Assembly (NCBI GenBank): GCA_004193285.1
Contig: SECP01000001.1
Span: 310,001 to 374,000, forward strand
DNA: 64,000 nt
Source of the DNA: Myxococcales bacterium
Lineage (GTDB): Bacteria; Myxococcota_A; Polyangia; Polyangiales; Polyangiaceae
Direction of reading: 5' to 3'
Shown: piece by piece, positions 15,775 to 23,670 of the stretch
Position numbering within the stretch: position 1 is the stretch's first letter
Layout of the letters: every line of letters begins with the position of its first letter
Translations under genes and position numbers: made by a program
Notes under the pieces: generated by a model
Database searches by the model: none
What the model was told of the DNA's origin: nothing
What the model saw: the letters and a program-made list of their open reading frames with translations, nothing else

Positions 15775-16596
15775 ATGGCGGAAACTGACGTGTCGGCGCT
15801 CGCGGCCTTGCTGGCGGAGGGCGACGTCGTCGTGCTCACGGGCGCGGGTGTGAGCACGGACTCGGGCATACCGGCGTATCGAGACGAGGAAGGGCGCTGG
15901 AAGCAGAGCGCCCCGATGCAATTCCGCGAGTTTACCGGGACGCCGCTCGCCCGGCAGCGCTACTGGGCGCGCAGCATGGTCGGCTGGGCGCGCATGGCGA
16001 AGGCGAGACCCAACGCAGCGCACACGGCTCTGGCCGAGCTGGAGCACCAGGGCCGGCTACGCTTGCTCATCACGCAAAACGTGGACGGCTTGCACAGCGC
16101 GGCCGGTAGCCGCGAGGTGATAGACCTGCACGGCCGATTGGACCGCGTCATCTGTCTGGAGTGCAAAGAGCTCTCTGCGCGTGAGGCTTTGCAAGCGCGC
16201 CTCGTGAACGACAATCCGAGCTTCGTCGGGCAAGACTTCGTCGTACGGGCGGACGGCGACGTGGAGCTGGACGTAGACTACGCGCGGTTCCGCGTCGCCC
16301 CGTGCGAGGCCTGCGGCGGCGTGCTCAAGCCGGACGTCGTGTTTTTCGGCGAAAATGTGCCGGCCTCACGCGTCCAAACGTCCATGAGCGCGCTCGAATC
16401 CGCGAAGGCGCTCGTCATCGTCGGCTCTTCGCTGATGGTCTTTTCCGGGTTTCGTTTTGCCCGGGCCGCGGCGCGCCTCGGTATTCCGATCGCCGTCGTC
16501 AATCGCGGCAAGACCCGCGCCGATGAGCTATCCGCGCTGCGAGTGGACGGCAACGTCGGGGAGCTGCTGGAAGGAGCGCTGCGGGCCGCCTCATGA
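15775..16596 (+). CDS. Class II (SIRT4-like) NAD-dependent protein deacylase, Sir2 family
   Basis: A 273-aa Sir2 enzyme. NAD-binding GAGVSTDSGIPAYRDEEGRW, the TQNVDGLH motif and catalytic H119 in DLHGRLD are all present. Two zinc pairs, C127/C130 (CLECKE) and CEACGG, are separated by a long insert as in class II sirtuins. LKPDVVFFGENVP and VVGSSLMVFSGFRFARAA are close to the mitochondrial SIRT4 type. It would remove acyl groups from lysines using NAD, in the cytoplasm. It follows the beta-helix lipoprotein by 2 bp and is probably cotranscribed, although no functional link is apparent. It is convergent with osmC. Confidence 0.93.
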   Translation: MAETDVSALAALLAEGDVVVLTGAGVSTDSGIPAYRDEEGRWKQSAPMQFREFTGTPLARQRYWARSMVGWARMAKARPNAAHTALAELEHQGRLRLLITQNVDGLHSAAGSREVIDLHGRLDRVICLECKELSAREALQARLVNDNPSFVGQDFVVRADGDVELDVDYARFRVAPCEACGGVLKPDVVFFGENVPASRVQTSMSALESAKALVIVGSSLMVFSGFRFARAAARLGIPIAVVNRGKTRADELSALRVDGNVGELLEGALRAAS

Positions 16597-16621
16597 GCGC
16601 GGCCCGCGGCTCGCCCGGAGC

Positions 16622-17041
16622 TCAGCCCTTCAGCGTCGCCTTGACGCTGACGTCTGGCACCGCTGCCAGAGCCTTGGAAATCGGGCAATTGGCTTTGGTG
16701 AACGCGACCTTTTCGTCGAAGAGCGCCTGGTCGATACCTGGCACCACTGCCTCGACCGTGAGCTCGATCTTGGTGACGGTCGGGCCGGCCCCGAGGGTAA
16801 CGGCGGCGGCGGTCTGAATGCTCGTCGGCGGTTTGCCGGCCTCGGTCAACTGCGCGGCCAAAAACATCGAGAAACACCCAGCGTGAGCGGCGCCGATGAG
16901 CTCCTCCGGATTGGTGCCTTTGCCGTTGCCCTCGAAGCGTGAGCCGAACGTGAACGCGGCTTCGAAGCCGGTGCCTTTGACCCCGCCATTGCCCTCCTTG
17001 AGGGTGCCATTCCACGTCGCGGATGCTTTGGAAATTGCCAT
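16622..17041 (-). CDS. osmC: OsmC/Ohr-family peroxidase
   Basis: A 139-aa protein with the full OsmC fold and the two redox cysteines, C56 (AAHAGCFSMF) and C119 (TKANCPIS). These reduce organic hydroperoxides using a dithiol donor. GTNPEELIGAAHAGCFSM and the C-terminal KANCPISKAL favour OsmC over Ohr. It is cytoplasmic and, in relatives, induced by osmotic or oxidative stress. It is monocistronic here, convergent with the sirtuin and divergent from the DUF1800 gene. Confidence 0.92.
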   Translation of the reverse strand: MAISKASATWNGTLKEGNGGVKGTGFEAAFTFGSRFEGNGKGTNPEELIGAAHAGCFSMFLAAQLTEAGKPPTSIQTAAAVTLGAGPTVTKIELTVEAVVPGIDQALFDEKVAFTKANCPISKALAAVPDVSVKATLKG

Positions 17042-17168
17042 AACGTCTGTTCTTTCTCCGTAGGGTGTTGCCCGAAAGCGCGTCCATAGGACGCCACTGT
17101 GCCGGCGGCTACCAATGCTTCACCTTGGACCCTTTCTCCCCGTCCTCCGCGGCCTCATACTTCGGCCG

Positions 17169-18785
17169 ATGCGCATGTCGCGCTTTTTCGCCCCGCTTAC
17201 CATCGCGCTCGTGGCCTGCTCGGCGGCGCCGTCACCTCGGCCGCACCTCGGCGTGACTCCGAGCCTGACCGCAGCGGCGCCGCCCGACTCTCCTCCCGCG
17301 CGCTCGAAATCGGTGGTGGACGCTCCGCCAACAGCCGAAGCGCTGGCGGACGCGCGCCACGTACTGAACCGTTTCGCCTTCGGCCCGCGCCCTGGTGAGG
17401 TGGAGCGGGTGGCTCGAATGGGCCACCGCCGCTGGCTCGCGGAACAGCTCGCGGGGCCCGAAGAGAGCCCGCTGCTCGAGGCGGCGCTCGTTCCGCACCG
17501 GGCCGCGTTCGCTCCCCCCAAGCAGCTCGTCGCGGATTGGCTCGGTGAAGATTGGGAAGAGAGCGCGCGGAGTGACCGAGAGCTACGCCGGGAGACTCGC
17601 CCCTACTTTCAGGAGCACCTGCAGCGGTTGGCAACGGCGGAGCTCACGCGGGACATCCTGAGCCAGCGCCAGCTCGAAGCGGTCATGACCGATTTTTGGG
17701 CGAACCACTTCAACGTGTTCGCCGGCAAGGGCTTCGTGCGGCTGTTCGAGGGCGACTACTTGGAGCGCGCGATCCGGCCGCACGCGCTCGGGAAATTTTC
17801 GGAGCTGCTCGCGGCGACCGCGCGTCACCCTGCCATGCTGCTCTATTTGGACAACGCGCAAAGCCGCAAAGAAAGTGGTCGCGCTCGCAAAGGCAAAGCG
17901 CGCCGCGGCTTGAACGAGAACTACGCGCGCGAGCTCCTGGAGCTGCACACCCTCGGCGTGGACGGCGGCTACACCCAGGAGGACGTCCAGGGGGTGGCGC
18001 GCATCCTCACGGGGTGGAGCGTGGTGCGCGTCGCCGAGGGCGGCTTCGATTTCGTGTTTCGTAAGTCTGCCCACGACGGCCGCGAGAAGAAGGTCCTGGG
18101 CGAGGTATTTCCGGCGGGGCAGGGCGAGGAGGAAGGGCTCCGGCTCCTCGGCATGCTGGCGCGACACCCATCCACGGCCCGCCACGTGGCGCGGCGCCTG
18201 TGCACCCGCTTCGTCTCCGACGAGCCTCCCCCTTCTTGCGTGGAAGCGGCCTCGCGCGCCTACGTGCAGACCGAAGGAGACATTCAAGCCGTCCTGCGCG
18301 CCGTCAGCGAAGACGCGAGCTTTTGGAGCCCAGCCGCGCGAGGCGTCAAGCTGAAGACCCCACTCGAGCTCGTAGCGAGCGCCGCGCGGGCCCTGGGCGC
18401 GCAGCCCGATGGAAGCCTCGTGCTGTCGAAGGCGCTCGAGCGTCTCGGAGAGCCGCTGCTGCAAGAGCGGGTGCCGACCGGGTACCCCGACAGCGAACCG
18501 GAGTGGGCGAGCGGCGGAGGGATGCTCGCGCGCCTGAAGTTCGCGAGCGACTTGGGCGCCGGGCGACTGCGTGGTCTGTCGGTGCCGTGGGAAGAAACTT
18601 TGCCCCTGGGGCCGGAGCTGAATGCGGCGCTCGGGCGCTTTGGGTCTGCGGTGCTCGGTCTGCCGGAGAGCTCGCCTACCCTGACCACCGTGCGCGAAGA
18701 GGTGAGCACGCTCGCCGCGCCGGAGCAGCGCCGGGCCGCCGCAGTAGCGCTCATCTTTGGGAGCCCGGAGTTTCAGCGCCAATGA
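17169..18785 (+). CDS. DUF1800 lipoprotein
   Basis: A 538-aa protein whose signal peptide ends in a perfect lipobox LVAC. DUF1800 signatures follow: LNRFAFGPRPGEVERVARMG, MTDFWANHFNVF, NENYARELLELHTLGVDGGY, VARILTGW and the terminal LKTPLELVASAARALG. The family is widespread in planctomycetes and proteobacteria and is nearly always next to a DUF1501 gene; no biochemical function is established. The start could also be the ATG two codons later (17175). Its TGA overlaps the ATG of the DUF1501 gene (ATGA). Confidence 0.88.
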   Translation: MRMSRFFAPLTIALVACSAAPSPRPHLGVTPSLTAAAPPDSPPARSKSVVDAPPTAEALADARHVLNRFAFGPRPGEVERVARMGHRRWLAEQLAGPEESPLLEAALVPHRAAFAPPKQLVADWLGEDWEESARSDRELRRETRPYFQEHLQRLATAELTRDILSQRQLEAVMTDFWANHFNVFAGKGFVRLFEGDYLERAIRPHALGKFSELLAATARHPAMLLYLDNAQSRKESGRARKGKARRGLNENYARELLELHTLGVDGGYTQEDVQGVARILTGWSVVRVAEGGFDFVFRKSAHDGREKKVLGEVFPAGQGEEEGLRLLGMLARHPSTARHVARRLCTRFVSDEPPPSCVEAASRAYVQTEGDIQAVLRAVSEDASFWSPAARGVKLKTPLELVASAARALGAQPDGSLVLSKALERLGEPLLQERVPTGYPDSEPEWASGGGMLARLKFASDLGAGRLRGLSVPWEETLPLGPELNAALGRFGSAVLGLPESSPTLTTVREEVSTLAAPEQRRAAAVALIFGSPEFQRQ

Positions 18786-20008
18786 CCCATCCTCACTTTT
18801 CCCGTCGCGCCTTGCTCGGTCGCTCACTCCTCGCCTCGGCCGGGTTCTTGCTGAATCCGCGCGCTTCGTCCGCGGCCGAGCCCGTGTCGGGAGCGCCGGT
18901 GCTGCTGTGCGTGTTCCTGCGCGGCGCCGCGGATGGGCTCAATATCGTCGTTCCGCATGCTGACGCCGCCTACTACAAGCTTCGTCCTTCGATCGCGGTC
19001 GCGCCGCCGGGCAAGGAGCGCGGCGTCATCGATCTGGATGGTCGCTTTGGGCTCAACCCGCGGCTAGGGGCGCTCAAAGCCGCGTTCGACGCGAAGGAGC
19101 TCGCGCTGGTGCACGCGGTCGGGTCGCCGCACCCAACGCGTTCGCATTTCGAAGCTCAGGACTACATGCAGACGGGCGCGGTCGGCAATCGGTCCGCGGT
19201 GCATGGCTGGCTCGGTCGTTACCTGTCTTTGCGCCCGAGCACGGAGGCGCTACGCGCGCTGGCCCTGAGCGCCCGCACGCCACTCTCCCTACGTGGCTAT
19301 CGCGACGCGCTCGTGACCGAAAGCCTGAAGGAATTTCGATTGGGGGTGCGCGGGGAGCTGGAGCCGGTGCTGTCTCGCGGCTTCAGCCGGCTGTACGCTT
19401 CGGAAGAGTCGCGGCTCGCCGAGCGCGCTGGCAAGCGAGCTCTCGACGCCAGCGCGCTCGTCGCGCGCGTGCTCTCGGAGCAAAAGAAAGGCGTCAAGTA
19501 CGCCCGGGAGGCGCAAGATTTCGCAGACGTGGCGACGCTCATCAAGGCGGACGTCGGCTTGGAGACGGCGTGGATCGACGTGGGCGGCTGGGATACGCAC
19601 CGCTACGAAGGCAGCACGGACCGCGGCGAGCTTCCCAAGCAGCTGGAGCGGCTCGGCCAGGCTCTGGCCACGTTCCGAGCGGATCTGGGCCCCGCTTTCG
19701 AGCGCGTGCTGGTCGTCGTGATGAGCGAGTTCGGGCGCACCGCGCGGGAGAATGGCACCGGCGGCACCGACCATGGCCACGGCAACGTGATGCTCCTGCT
19801 CGGCGGCAAGGTGCAAGGTGGACGCGTGCTCGGCACCCTTCCGGGGCTCGAGGCCGAGCACCTCTTCGAAGGACGGGACGTCCCGGTCACTACGGATTTC
19901 AGGGACGTGCTAGCGGAGGTTTGCGAACGGCACCTCGCGCTGCCGGACGCATCGGCGCTGTTCCCCGGCTACGCTCTGGATCGCCAGCGCCGCCTCGGCT
20001 TCATTTAG
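18782..20008 (+). CDS. DUF1501 protein exported by the Tat pathway
   Basis: A 408-aa protein with a twin-arginine signal (HFSRRALLGRSLLASAGFLL) and the DUF1501 fold of the alkaline-phosphatase/sulfatase superfamily: LCVFLRGAADGLNIVVPHAD, SHFEAQDYMQTG, WIDVGGWDTH, VVVMSEFGRTARENGTGGTD and HGHGNVMLLLGG. The conserved Asp/His set suggests a metal site. The Tat signal fits export after cofactor loading. It is translationally coupled to DUF1800 by the ATGA overlap, and the two are expected to act together at the cell surface. The frame is open upstream, but that stretch lies inside DUF1800. Confidence 0.9.
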   Translation: MTHPHFSRRALLGRSLLASAGFLLNPRASSAAEPVSGAPVLLCVFLRGAADGLNIVVPHADAAYYKLRPSIAVAPPGKERGVIDLDGRFGLNPRLGALKAAFDAKELALVHAVGSPHPTRSHFEAQDYMQTGAVGNRSAVHGWLGRYLSLRPSTEALRALALSARTPLSLRGYRDALVTESLKEFRLGVRGELEPVLSRGFSRLYASEESRLAERAGKRALDASALVARVLSEQKKGVKYAREAQDFADVATLIKADVGLETAWIDVGGWDTHRYEGSTDRGELPKQLERLGQALATFRADLGPAFERVLVVVMSEFGRTARENGTGGTDHGHGNVMLLLGGKVQGGRVLGTLPGLEAEHLFEGRDVPVTTDFRDVLAEVCERHLALPDASALFPGYALDRQRRLGFI

Positions 20009-20061
20009 CCGCCTCGCGACCCGCCTGGAAACACCGGCAAAATCCGATCTAAGCTCCCGCC

Positions 20062-20535
20062 ATGGCCAGCTCGGTTCAGCTCATCGACGAGGCGCTCTTG
20101 GAGGCGACGCTGGCGCGCGCGGCGGTGTCTCCACGGGGTCGCATGAACCACAACTTTCATCCCGATCTCGCCTCCAACCCCCATCGCTTTCTGAACGCGT
20201 GGACGCGCGGCAGCTACGCCGCGCCGCATCGTCACCTCCAGGTGCCCAAACCAGAGAGCTTCGTCATGCTCCGCGGAGAGCTCGCCCTGTTCGTCTTCGA
20301 CGACGCTGGTGCGGTGACGGAGCGACACATCCTGGGTCGAGGCGGCGTGCTCGGGGTGGACCTCGCGCCCGGGCTTTGGCACACGGTCGCGGCCCTCACC
20401 GAAACGGCGGTCTGCTTCGAGGTGAAAGCGGGTCCCTACGACGCGGCGACGGACAAGGAGTTTGCCCCCTGGGCGCCGCGCGAAGGTGACCCGGCGGCGG
20501 CCCGCTACCTGGCCGCGCTCCTCTCACAGATCTAG
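20062..20535 (+). CDS. WbuC-like cupin metalloprotein
   Basis: A 157-aa cupin of the WbuC type. It opens VQLIDEALLEATLARAA, then RMNHNFHPDLASNPHRFLNA, RGSYAAPHRHLQVPKPESFV (metal-binding His pair) and VMLRGELALFVFDDAG, ending with DLAPGLWHTVAALT. Relatives sit in O-antigen clusters, but none is present here, so the role is open. Its TAG forms the palindrome CTAG with the stop of the convergent SDR gene. Confidence 0.85.
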   Translation: MASSVQLIDEALLEATLARAAVSPRGRMNHNFHPDLASNPHRFLNAWTRGSYAAPHRHLQVPKPESFVMLRGELALFVFDDAGAVTERHILGRGGVLGVDLAPGLWHTVAALTETAVCFEVKAGPYDAATDKEFAPWAPREGDPAAARYLAALLSQI

Positions 20536-21350
20536 ACGAAAAAGTCCGGCAACAGCTCGGCGTCGGGCACGTCCGCGTACTGGCTGAAATCCGTAACTCC
20601 GGCGCCGCGTAGCACTGCTTCGTCGAGCAAGAACTGACCCGTGAGCTCACGGCTCGGGGACGAGAGGACGACGTGCGCGGCGTCCGCGACGATCTCCGGG
20701 CTGCGAGCGCGCGCCATCGTGGAGTCTCCACCGAGCAGATTCTGCACGGCCGCGGTGCGGATCACGGTGCGGGGCCAGAGCGCGTTGACCGCGATGCCCT
20801 CCTTCTTCAGCTCTTCTGCCAGGCCGAGCACGCAGAGGCTCATGCCGTACTTGGCGATGCTGTAGGCCAAGTGCGGCGCGAACCAGCGTGCCTCGTGCGT
20901 GAGCGGCGGCGACAGCATCAAGATGTGCGGGTTCTGTGCGCGCCGCAGGTGCGGGATGCAAAGCTTGGAGCACAAGAAGGTGCCGCGAGTGTTGACACCG
21001 AACATCAAGTCGAAGCGCTTGAGCTCCGTGCTCTCCGTGCTCGTCAAGCTGATCGCGCTGGCGTTGTTGACCAAGATGTCGATTCCGCCGAAGGCTCGGA
21101 CGGTCGCGTCCACCGCCGCTGCCATCTGCTCCTCGAAGCGGACGTCGGCGACGCAGGCGATGGCTTTGCCGCCGGCGGCTTCGATTTCGCGCACCGACTC
21201 GGTTACCGTGCCGGGGAGCTTGGGGTGCGCAGTCTCCGTCTTGCCGACTACGGCGACGTTCGCGCCGTCCCGGGCCGCGCGGAGCGCGATCGCTTTGCCG
21301 ATGCCGCGGCTCGCGCCGGTGATGAAGAGCGTCTTTCCGCGGAGTGTCAC
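20532..21350 (-). CDS. Short-chain dehydrogenase, HSDL2-like
   Basis: A 272-aa SDR. The NAD(P) motif is TGASRGIG, followed by DILVNNASAIS, the catalytic tyrosine/lysine AYSIAKYG, and NTRGTFLCSKLCIPHLRRA and WPRTVIRTAA, which are characteristic of hydroxysteroid dehydrogenase-like protein 2. The likely role is fatty-acyl or lipid oxidoreduction, substrate unknown. I chose GTG 21350 because it places the family N-terminus (VTLRGKTLFITG) at the start; a GTG at 21383 would add 11 residues. It is convergent with the cupin, sharing a CTAG, and downstream of the beta-lactamase gene on the same strand. Confidence 0.85.
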   Translation of the reverse strand: MTLRGKTLFITGASRGIGKAIALRAARDGANVAVVGKTETAHPKLPGTVTESVREIEAAGGKAIACVADVRFEEQMAAAVDATVRAFGGIDILVNNASAISLTSTESTELKRFDLMFGVNTRGTFLCSKLCIPHLRRAQNPHILMLSPPLTHEARWFAPHLAYSIAKYGMSLCVLGLAEELKKEGIAVNALWPRTVIRTAAVQNLLGGDSTMARARSPEIVADAAHVVLSSPSRELTGQFLLDEAVLRGAGVTDFSQYADVPDAELLPDFFV

Positions 21351-21401
21351 GCGCTGACAGTATCCGGCGCCCTGCCCTCCCACAAGGGCGCTCCTCGCCG
21401 G

Positions 21402-22274
21402 CTACATCAAGCCCCGGCTACGCAGCACGCTCTCCGTCAGCGGGCGCCTCACTTGCATCGGATCTACCCCAGGCGCTGCGCCGTCGATGAGCGTTGCAAA
21501 GTAGACCCGGCGCTCGCCGACCTCCAGCCAGCCGACGAACCACGCCACCAGCTTGGACTCCTCGGGAGGCAAGGTGGTACCCGTTTTACCGCGAAGGACG
21601 TAGGTCTCGGTCACGTCGAGGGTCATGATGTCGCGGACCAAGTCCGCGGTGCGCTCCGAGATCGGCAGCTTGCCCGCGTCGAAGCGGCGCAAGAAGTCTA
21701 TCTGCTGCAGCGGCGAGATGAGCAGCCCTCCGTCCATCCAGAACTTGTCCGCCCCGCCGCCCGTGCTCTCGTTACCGTAGCCGAGCTTGTGCAGCCACTC
21801 GTGCTCCGCGGCTTCGCCGACCTGGCGCGCGATGGCGCGGTAGCAAGGGAGGCAGGAGAACCTGAACGCGTCGCGCAGCGAGAGGTCTCGATTCCAGGCC
21901 TCGTTCCAATACTGCTGCTTGTCCCAAGGCAAGATGGTGTCCGGGCCCTCGACGACTCCCACCTCCAGCGCGATCATGCTGTGCGCAATCTTGAAGGTAG
22001 AGGCGGGGGTGACGGCGCTTTCGCAGCGCTCTGCATCGCTACAGGCGACCACGCCGTCCTTGCTGTCGTAAAGCGCGAGCGTGCCCGTGACGCGCGCAGC
22101 CGAAAAAGCGCTCGCCGCTTCCGGCAACGGCGCCGGCCGACCGGGCTTCGGCGGCTCCGCCCCGCCGCCAGCGGCAACGGCCTCGGCCTTCGCCGCACTA
22201 GGCGCCGCCGCGGGCGGAGATGCCGCGCCGCACGCCGTGAGCCAAAGGAGCGAGCCGAGTAACAGGGAACGCAT
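21402..22274 (-). CDS. Class D (OXA-type) beta-lactamase, lipoprotein
   Basis: A 290-aa protein with a lipobox LTAC (Cys15) and a Pro/Ala spacer, then a class D serine beta-lactamase fold. It has the catalytic STFK (S92-K95), YGN (166-168), KTG (230-232), WLHKLGYGN and FWMDGGLLISPLQQIDFLRR. The second-motif serine is kept, but S-x-V is S-C-L (S140-C141-L142), with C144 close by. It would acylate beta-lactams in the periplasm or, as for BlaR/MecR-type sensor domains, bind them. No kinase or protease sensor domain is fused. Base use matches the neighbours, so it looks like a resident gene rather than a mobile resistance gene. Confidence 0.88.
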   Translation of the reverse strand: MRSLLLGSLLWLTACGAASPPAAAPSAAKAEAVAAGGGAEPPKPGRPAPLPEAASAFSAARVTGTLALYDSKDGVVACSDAERCESAVTPASTFKIAHSMIALEVGVVEGPDTILPWDKQQYWNEAWNRDLSLRDAFRFSCLPCYRAIARQVGEAAEHEWLHKLGYGNESTGGGADKFWMDGGLLISPLQQIDFLRRFDAGKLPISERTADLVRDIMTLDVTETYVLRGKTGTTLPPEESKLVAWFVGWLEVGERRVYFATLIDGAAPGVDPMQVRRPLTESVLRSRGLM

Positions 22275-22305
22275 GGTGGGCGCGTAGCACCGCCGAGCCT
22301 TCGCG

Positions 22306-22740
22306 TCAGTCTCCCTTGCGGCGACGCGGACCTCCGCCGGGGCCGCCGAGCGGGAACAGCTTGCCGCGCTTGTCCGTTAGCTCCTGGAAGCGCTTTTGCT
22401 GCTCCGGGCTGAGCACTTGTTTGATCTCCCCATCCACGCGCTGGCGGAGGCCCTGCAGATCGCTCCCGCACTTCTCCACCATGTCGCGCATCAGCACGCG
22501 GTTCTCGTCCCGGTGGCGCTCCATGATGTCTCGCACCTTTTGACGCTGCTCCCGGCTCAGGTCCAGCTCGCGCGACATCGCGGCCACGGCTCTGCGTGCG
22601 TCGCCCTGCGCGGGGCGATCGTCGCCCAGCGCCTCCGCCAACCGTTTGCTGGCTACTGCATAGCCAGCGGCTCCCCCTGCGCCCGCGCCGAGCACGAAGA
22701 TGCCCAGCACGACTCCGTAAACCTTGAGCTTCGGGCTCAT
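22306..22740 (-). CDS. CpxP/Spy-like periplasmic sensor protein
   Basis: A 144-aa protein with an N-terminal signal anchor (VVLGIFVLGAGAGGAAGYAV) and an alpha-helical body: RELDLSREQRQKVRDIMERH, a middle helix, and VLSPEQQKRFQELTDKRGKL, the two LTxxQ-like hooks of the Spy/CpxP/CnrX family. It ends in a Gly/Arg-rich tail. Family members sit in the periplasm and sense misfolded protein or metals. The ATG shares one base with the stop of the anti-sigma gene (TAATG), so it is the third gene of the operon sigma/anti-sigma/sensor. Confidence 0.85.
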   Translation of the reverse strand: MSPKLKVYGVVLGIFVLGAGAGGAAGYAVASKRLAEALGDDRPAQGDARRAVAAMSRELDLSREQRQKVRDIMERHRDENRVLMRDMVEKCGSDLQGLRQRVDGEIKQVLSPEQQKRFQELTDKRGKLFPLGGPGGGPRRRKGD

Positions 22741-23009
22741 TACCAAACGAGCTCCATGTCGTCGCTCGAGGCGAGCGCCTCGGTGACCTGGCTATCCACG
22801 GATACGGCCCAGAACATGGCCGCCGCGGCCGCCAGCATGCCTAGCGGCAAGAAACGCCGAGCCGGCGTGCGCAGCGCGTACAAGGTACCGAGCTGCTCTT
22901 GACCAATGCGCTGCATGACTCGGCTCGAGAAGTCTGCACGCGGCTGCACGCGGGCGGTGGCGCCGGCAAGGCGTGCGAGCTTTTCGTCGATGTTCTCTTG
23001 ATGGCTCAT
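22740..23009 (-). CDS. Putative anti-sigma factor, small single-pass membrane protein
   Basis: An 89-aa protein with a charged cytoplasmic N-terminus (MSHQENIDEKLARLAGATAR, DFSSRVMQRIGQEQLGTLYA), one membrane helix (FLPLGMLAAAAAMFWAVSV) and a short periplasmic tail. Its position between an ECF sigma gene (4-bp overlap) and a CpxP-like gene argues for an anti-sigma factor. No ZAS zinc motif (HxxxCxxC) is present, so it would be a non-zinc type. Function is inferred from context. Confidence 0.7.
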   Translation of the reverse strand: MSHQENIDEKLARLAGATARVQPRADFSSRVMQRIGQEQLGTLYALRTPARRFLPLGMLAAAAAMFWAVSVDSQVTEALASSDDMELVW

Positions 23010-23533
23010 TGGCCTTCGCTCCTCTTGCGCAGCGCCGCGCGGGCTCGCACCAGCCGTTGCTCGACCGCGCCTTCACTGCACTGCAAAACTTCCGCAATCT
23101 CCGGGGAGGTCATGCCTTCCACCGCTTTGAGGACCAACGCCGCGCGCTGGTCCGGCGGCAACTCGCTCATCCAGTCCGAGAGCTCCGCGAGCGCCATCTT
23201 CTCTTCCGCTGACGCCAAGTCCGAGGTCGACTCGTCGGCGGTGTCCGTCGGCTTGGGGCGTCGCGCTCGGCCGCGCATCGCGTCGATCGCTTGATTGGTG
23301 ACGATGCGGTACAGCCACGTGGACACGTTGGCGCGTCCGTCGAATTCACCGGTGGTCAGCGAGCGATATGCTTTAACGTACGCTTCCTGCACGACGTCCT
23401 CCGCGTCCACGACGTTGCCCAGCATCCTAGCGGCCAGCCTGACGAGCCGAGCGCTGGTGGCGTCGACTACCTGCTGAAAAGCCGCTGCGTCTCCAGCTCG
23501 GATGCGCGCAACCGCTTCTGTCAGATTGTCCAA
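23006..23533 (-). CDS. ECF-type RNA polymerase sigma factor
   Basis: A 175-aa sigma factor with region 2 (RLVRLAARMLGNVVDAEDVV, QEAYVKAYRSL, VSTWLYRIVTNQAIDAMRGR) and region 4 (ELPPDQRAALVLKAVEGMTS, PEIAEVLQCSEGAVEQRLVR). Regions 1.1 and 3 are absent, as in ECF factors. The start is a TTG at 23533 with GGAG 5 nt before it. It is the first gene of a three-gene operon coupled by overlaps to the anti-sigma and CpxP-like genes, and divergent from the EF-hand lipoprotein, a likely target. ECF operons are commonly autoregulated from a promoter in the 137-bp gap, but I could not assign -35/-10 boxes. Confidence 0.92.
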   Translation of the reverse strand: MDNLTEAVARIRAGDAAAFQQVVDATSARLVRLAARMLGNVVDAEDVVQEAYVKAYRSLTTGEFDGRANVSTWLYRIVTNQAIDAMRGRARRPKPTDTADESTSDLASAEEKMALAELSDWMSELPPDQRAALVLKAVEGMTSPEIAEVLQCSEGAVEQRLVRARAALRKRSEGQ

Positions 23534-23670
23534 TAATTCTCCGTAATTGGATCACTCAGGGGGTTGGACGCTGACGCGAGGAGCACCCCTACGCAAGAAA
23601 AAAATCAGCGGGCTCAGTAGGGCGCGGGGGGAGGGCGGCGTCGCACCCGCTGACAGGAGCACGACAGACC

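Noticed and set aside
16650..16760. TGGCAC sequences resembling -24 boxes
   Set aside because: Neither has GC at the required 10-bp spacing, and both lie inside the osmC coding region.
18200..18781. Long N-terminal extension of the DUF1501 protein
   Set aside because: It overlaps the DUF1800 coding region out of frame and would place the Tat signal internally. The ATG at 18782 is coupled to the DUF1800 stop.
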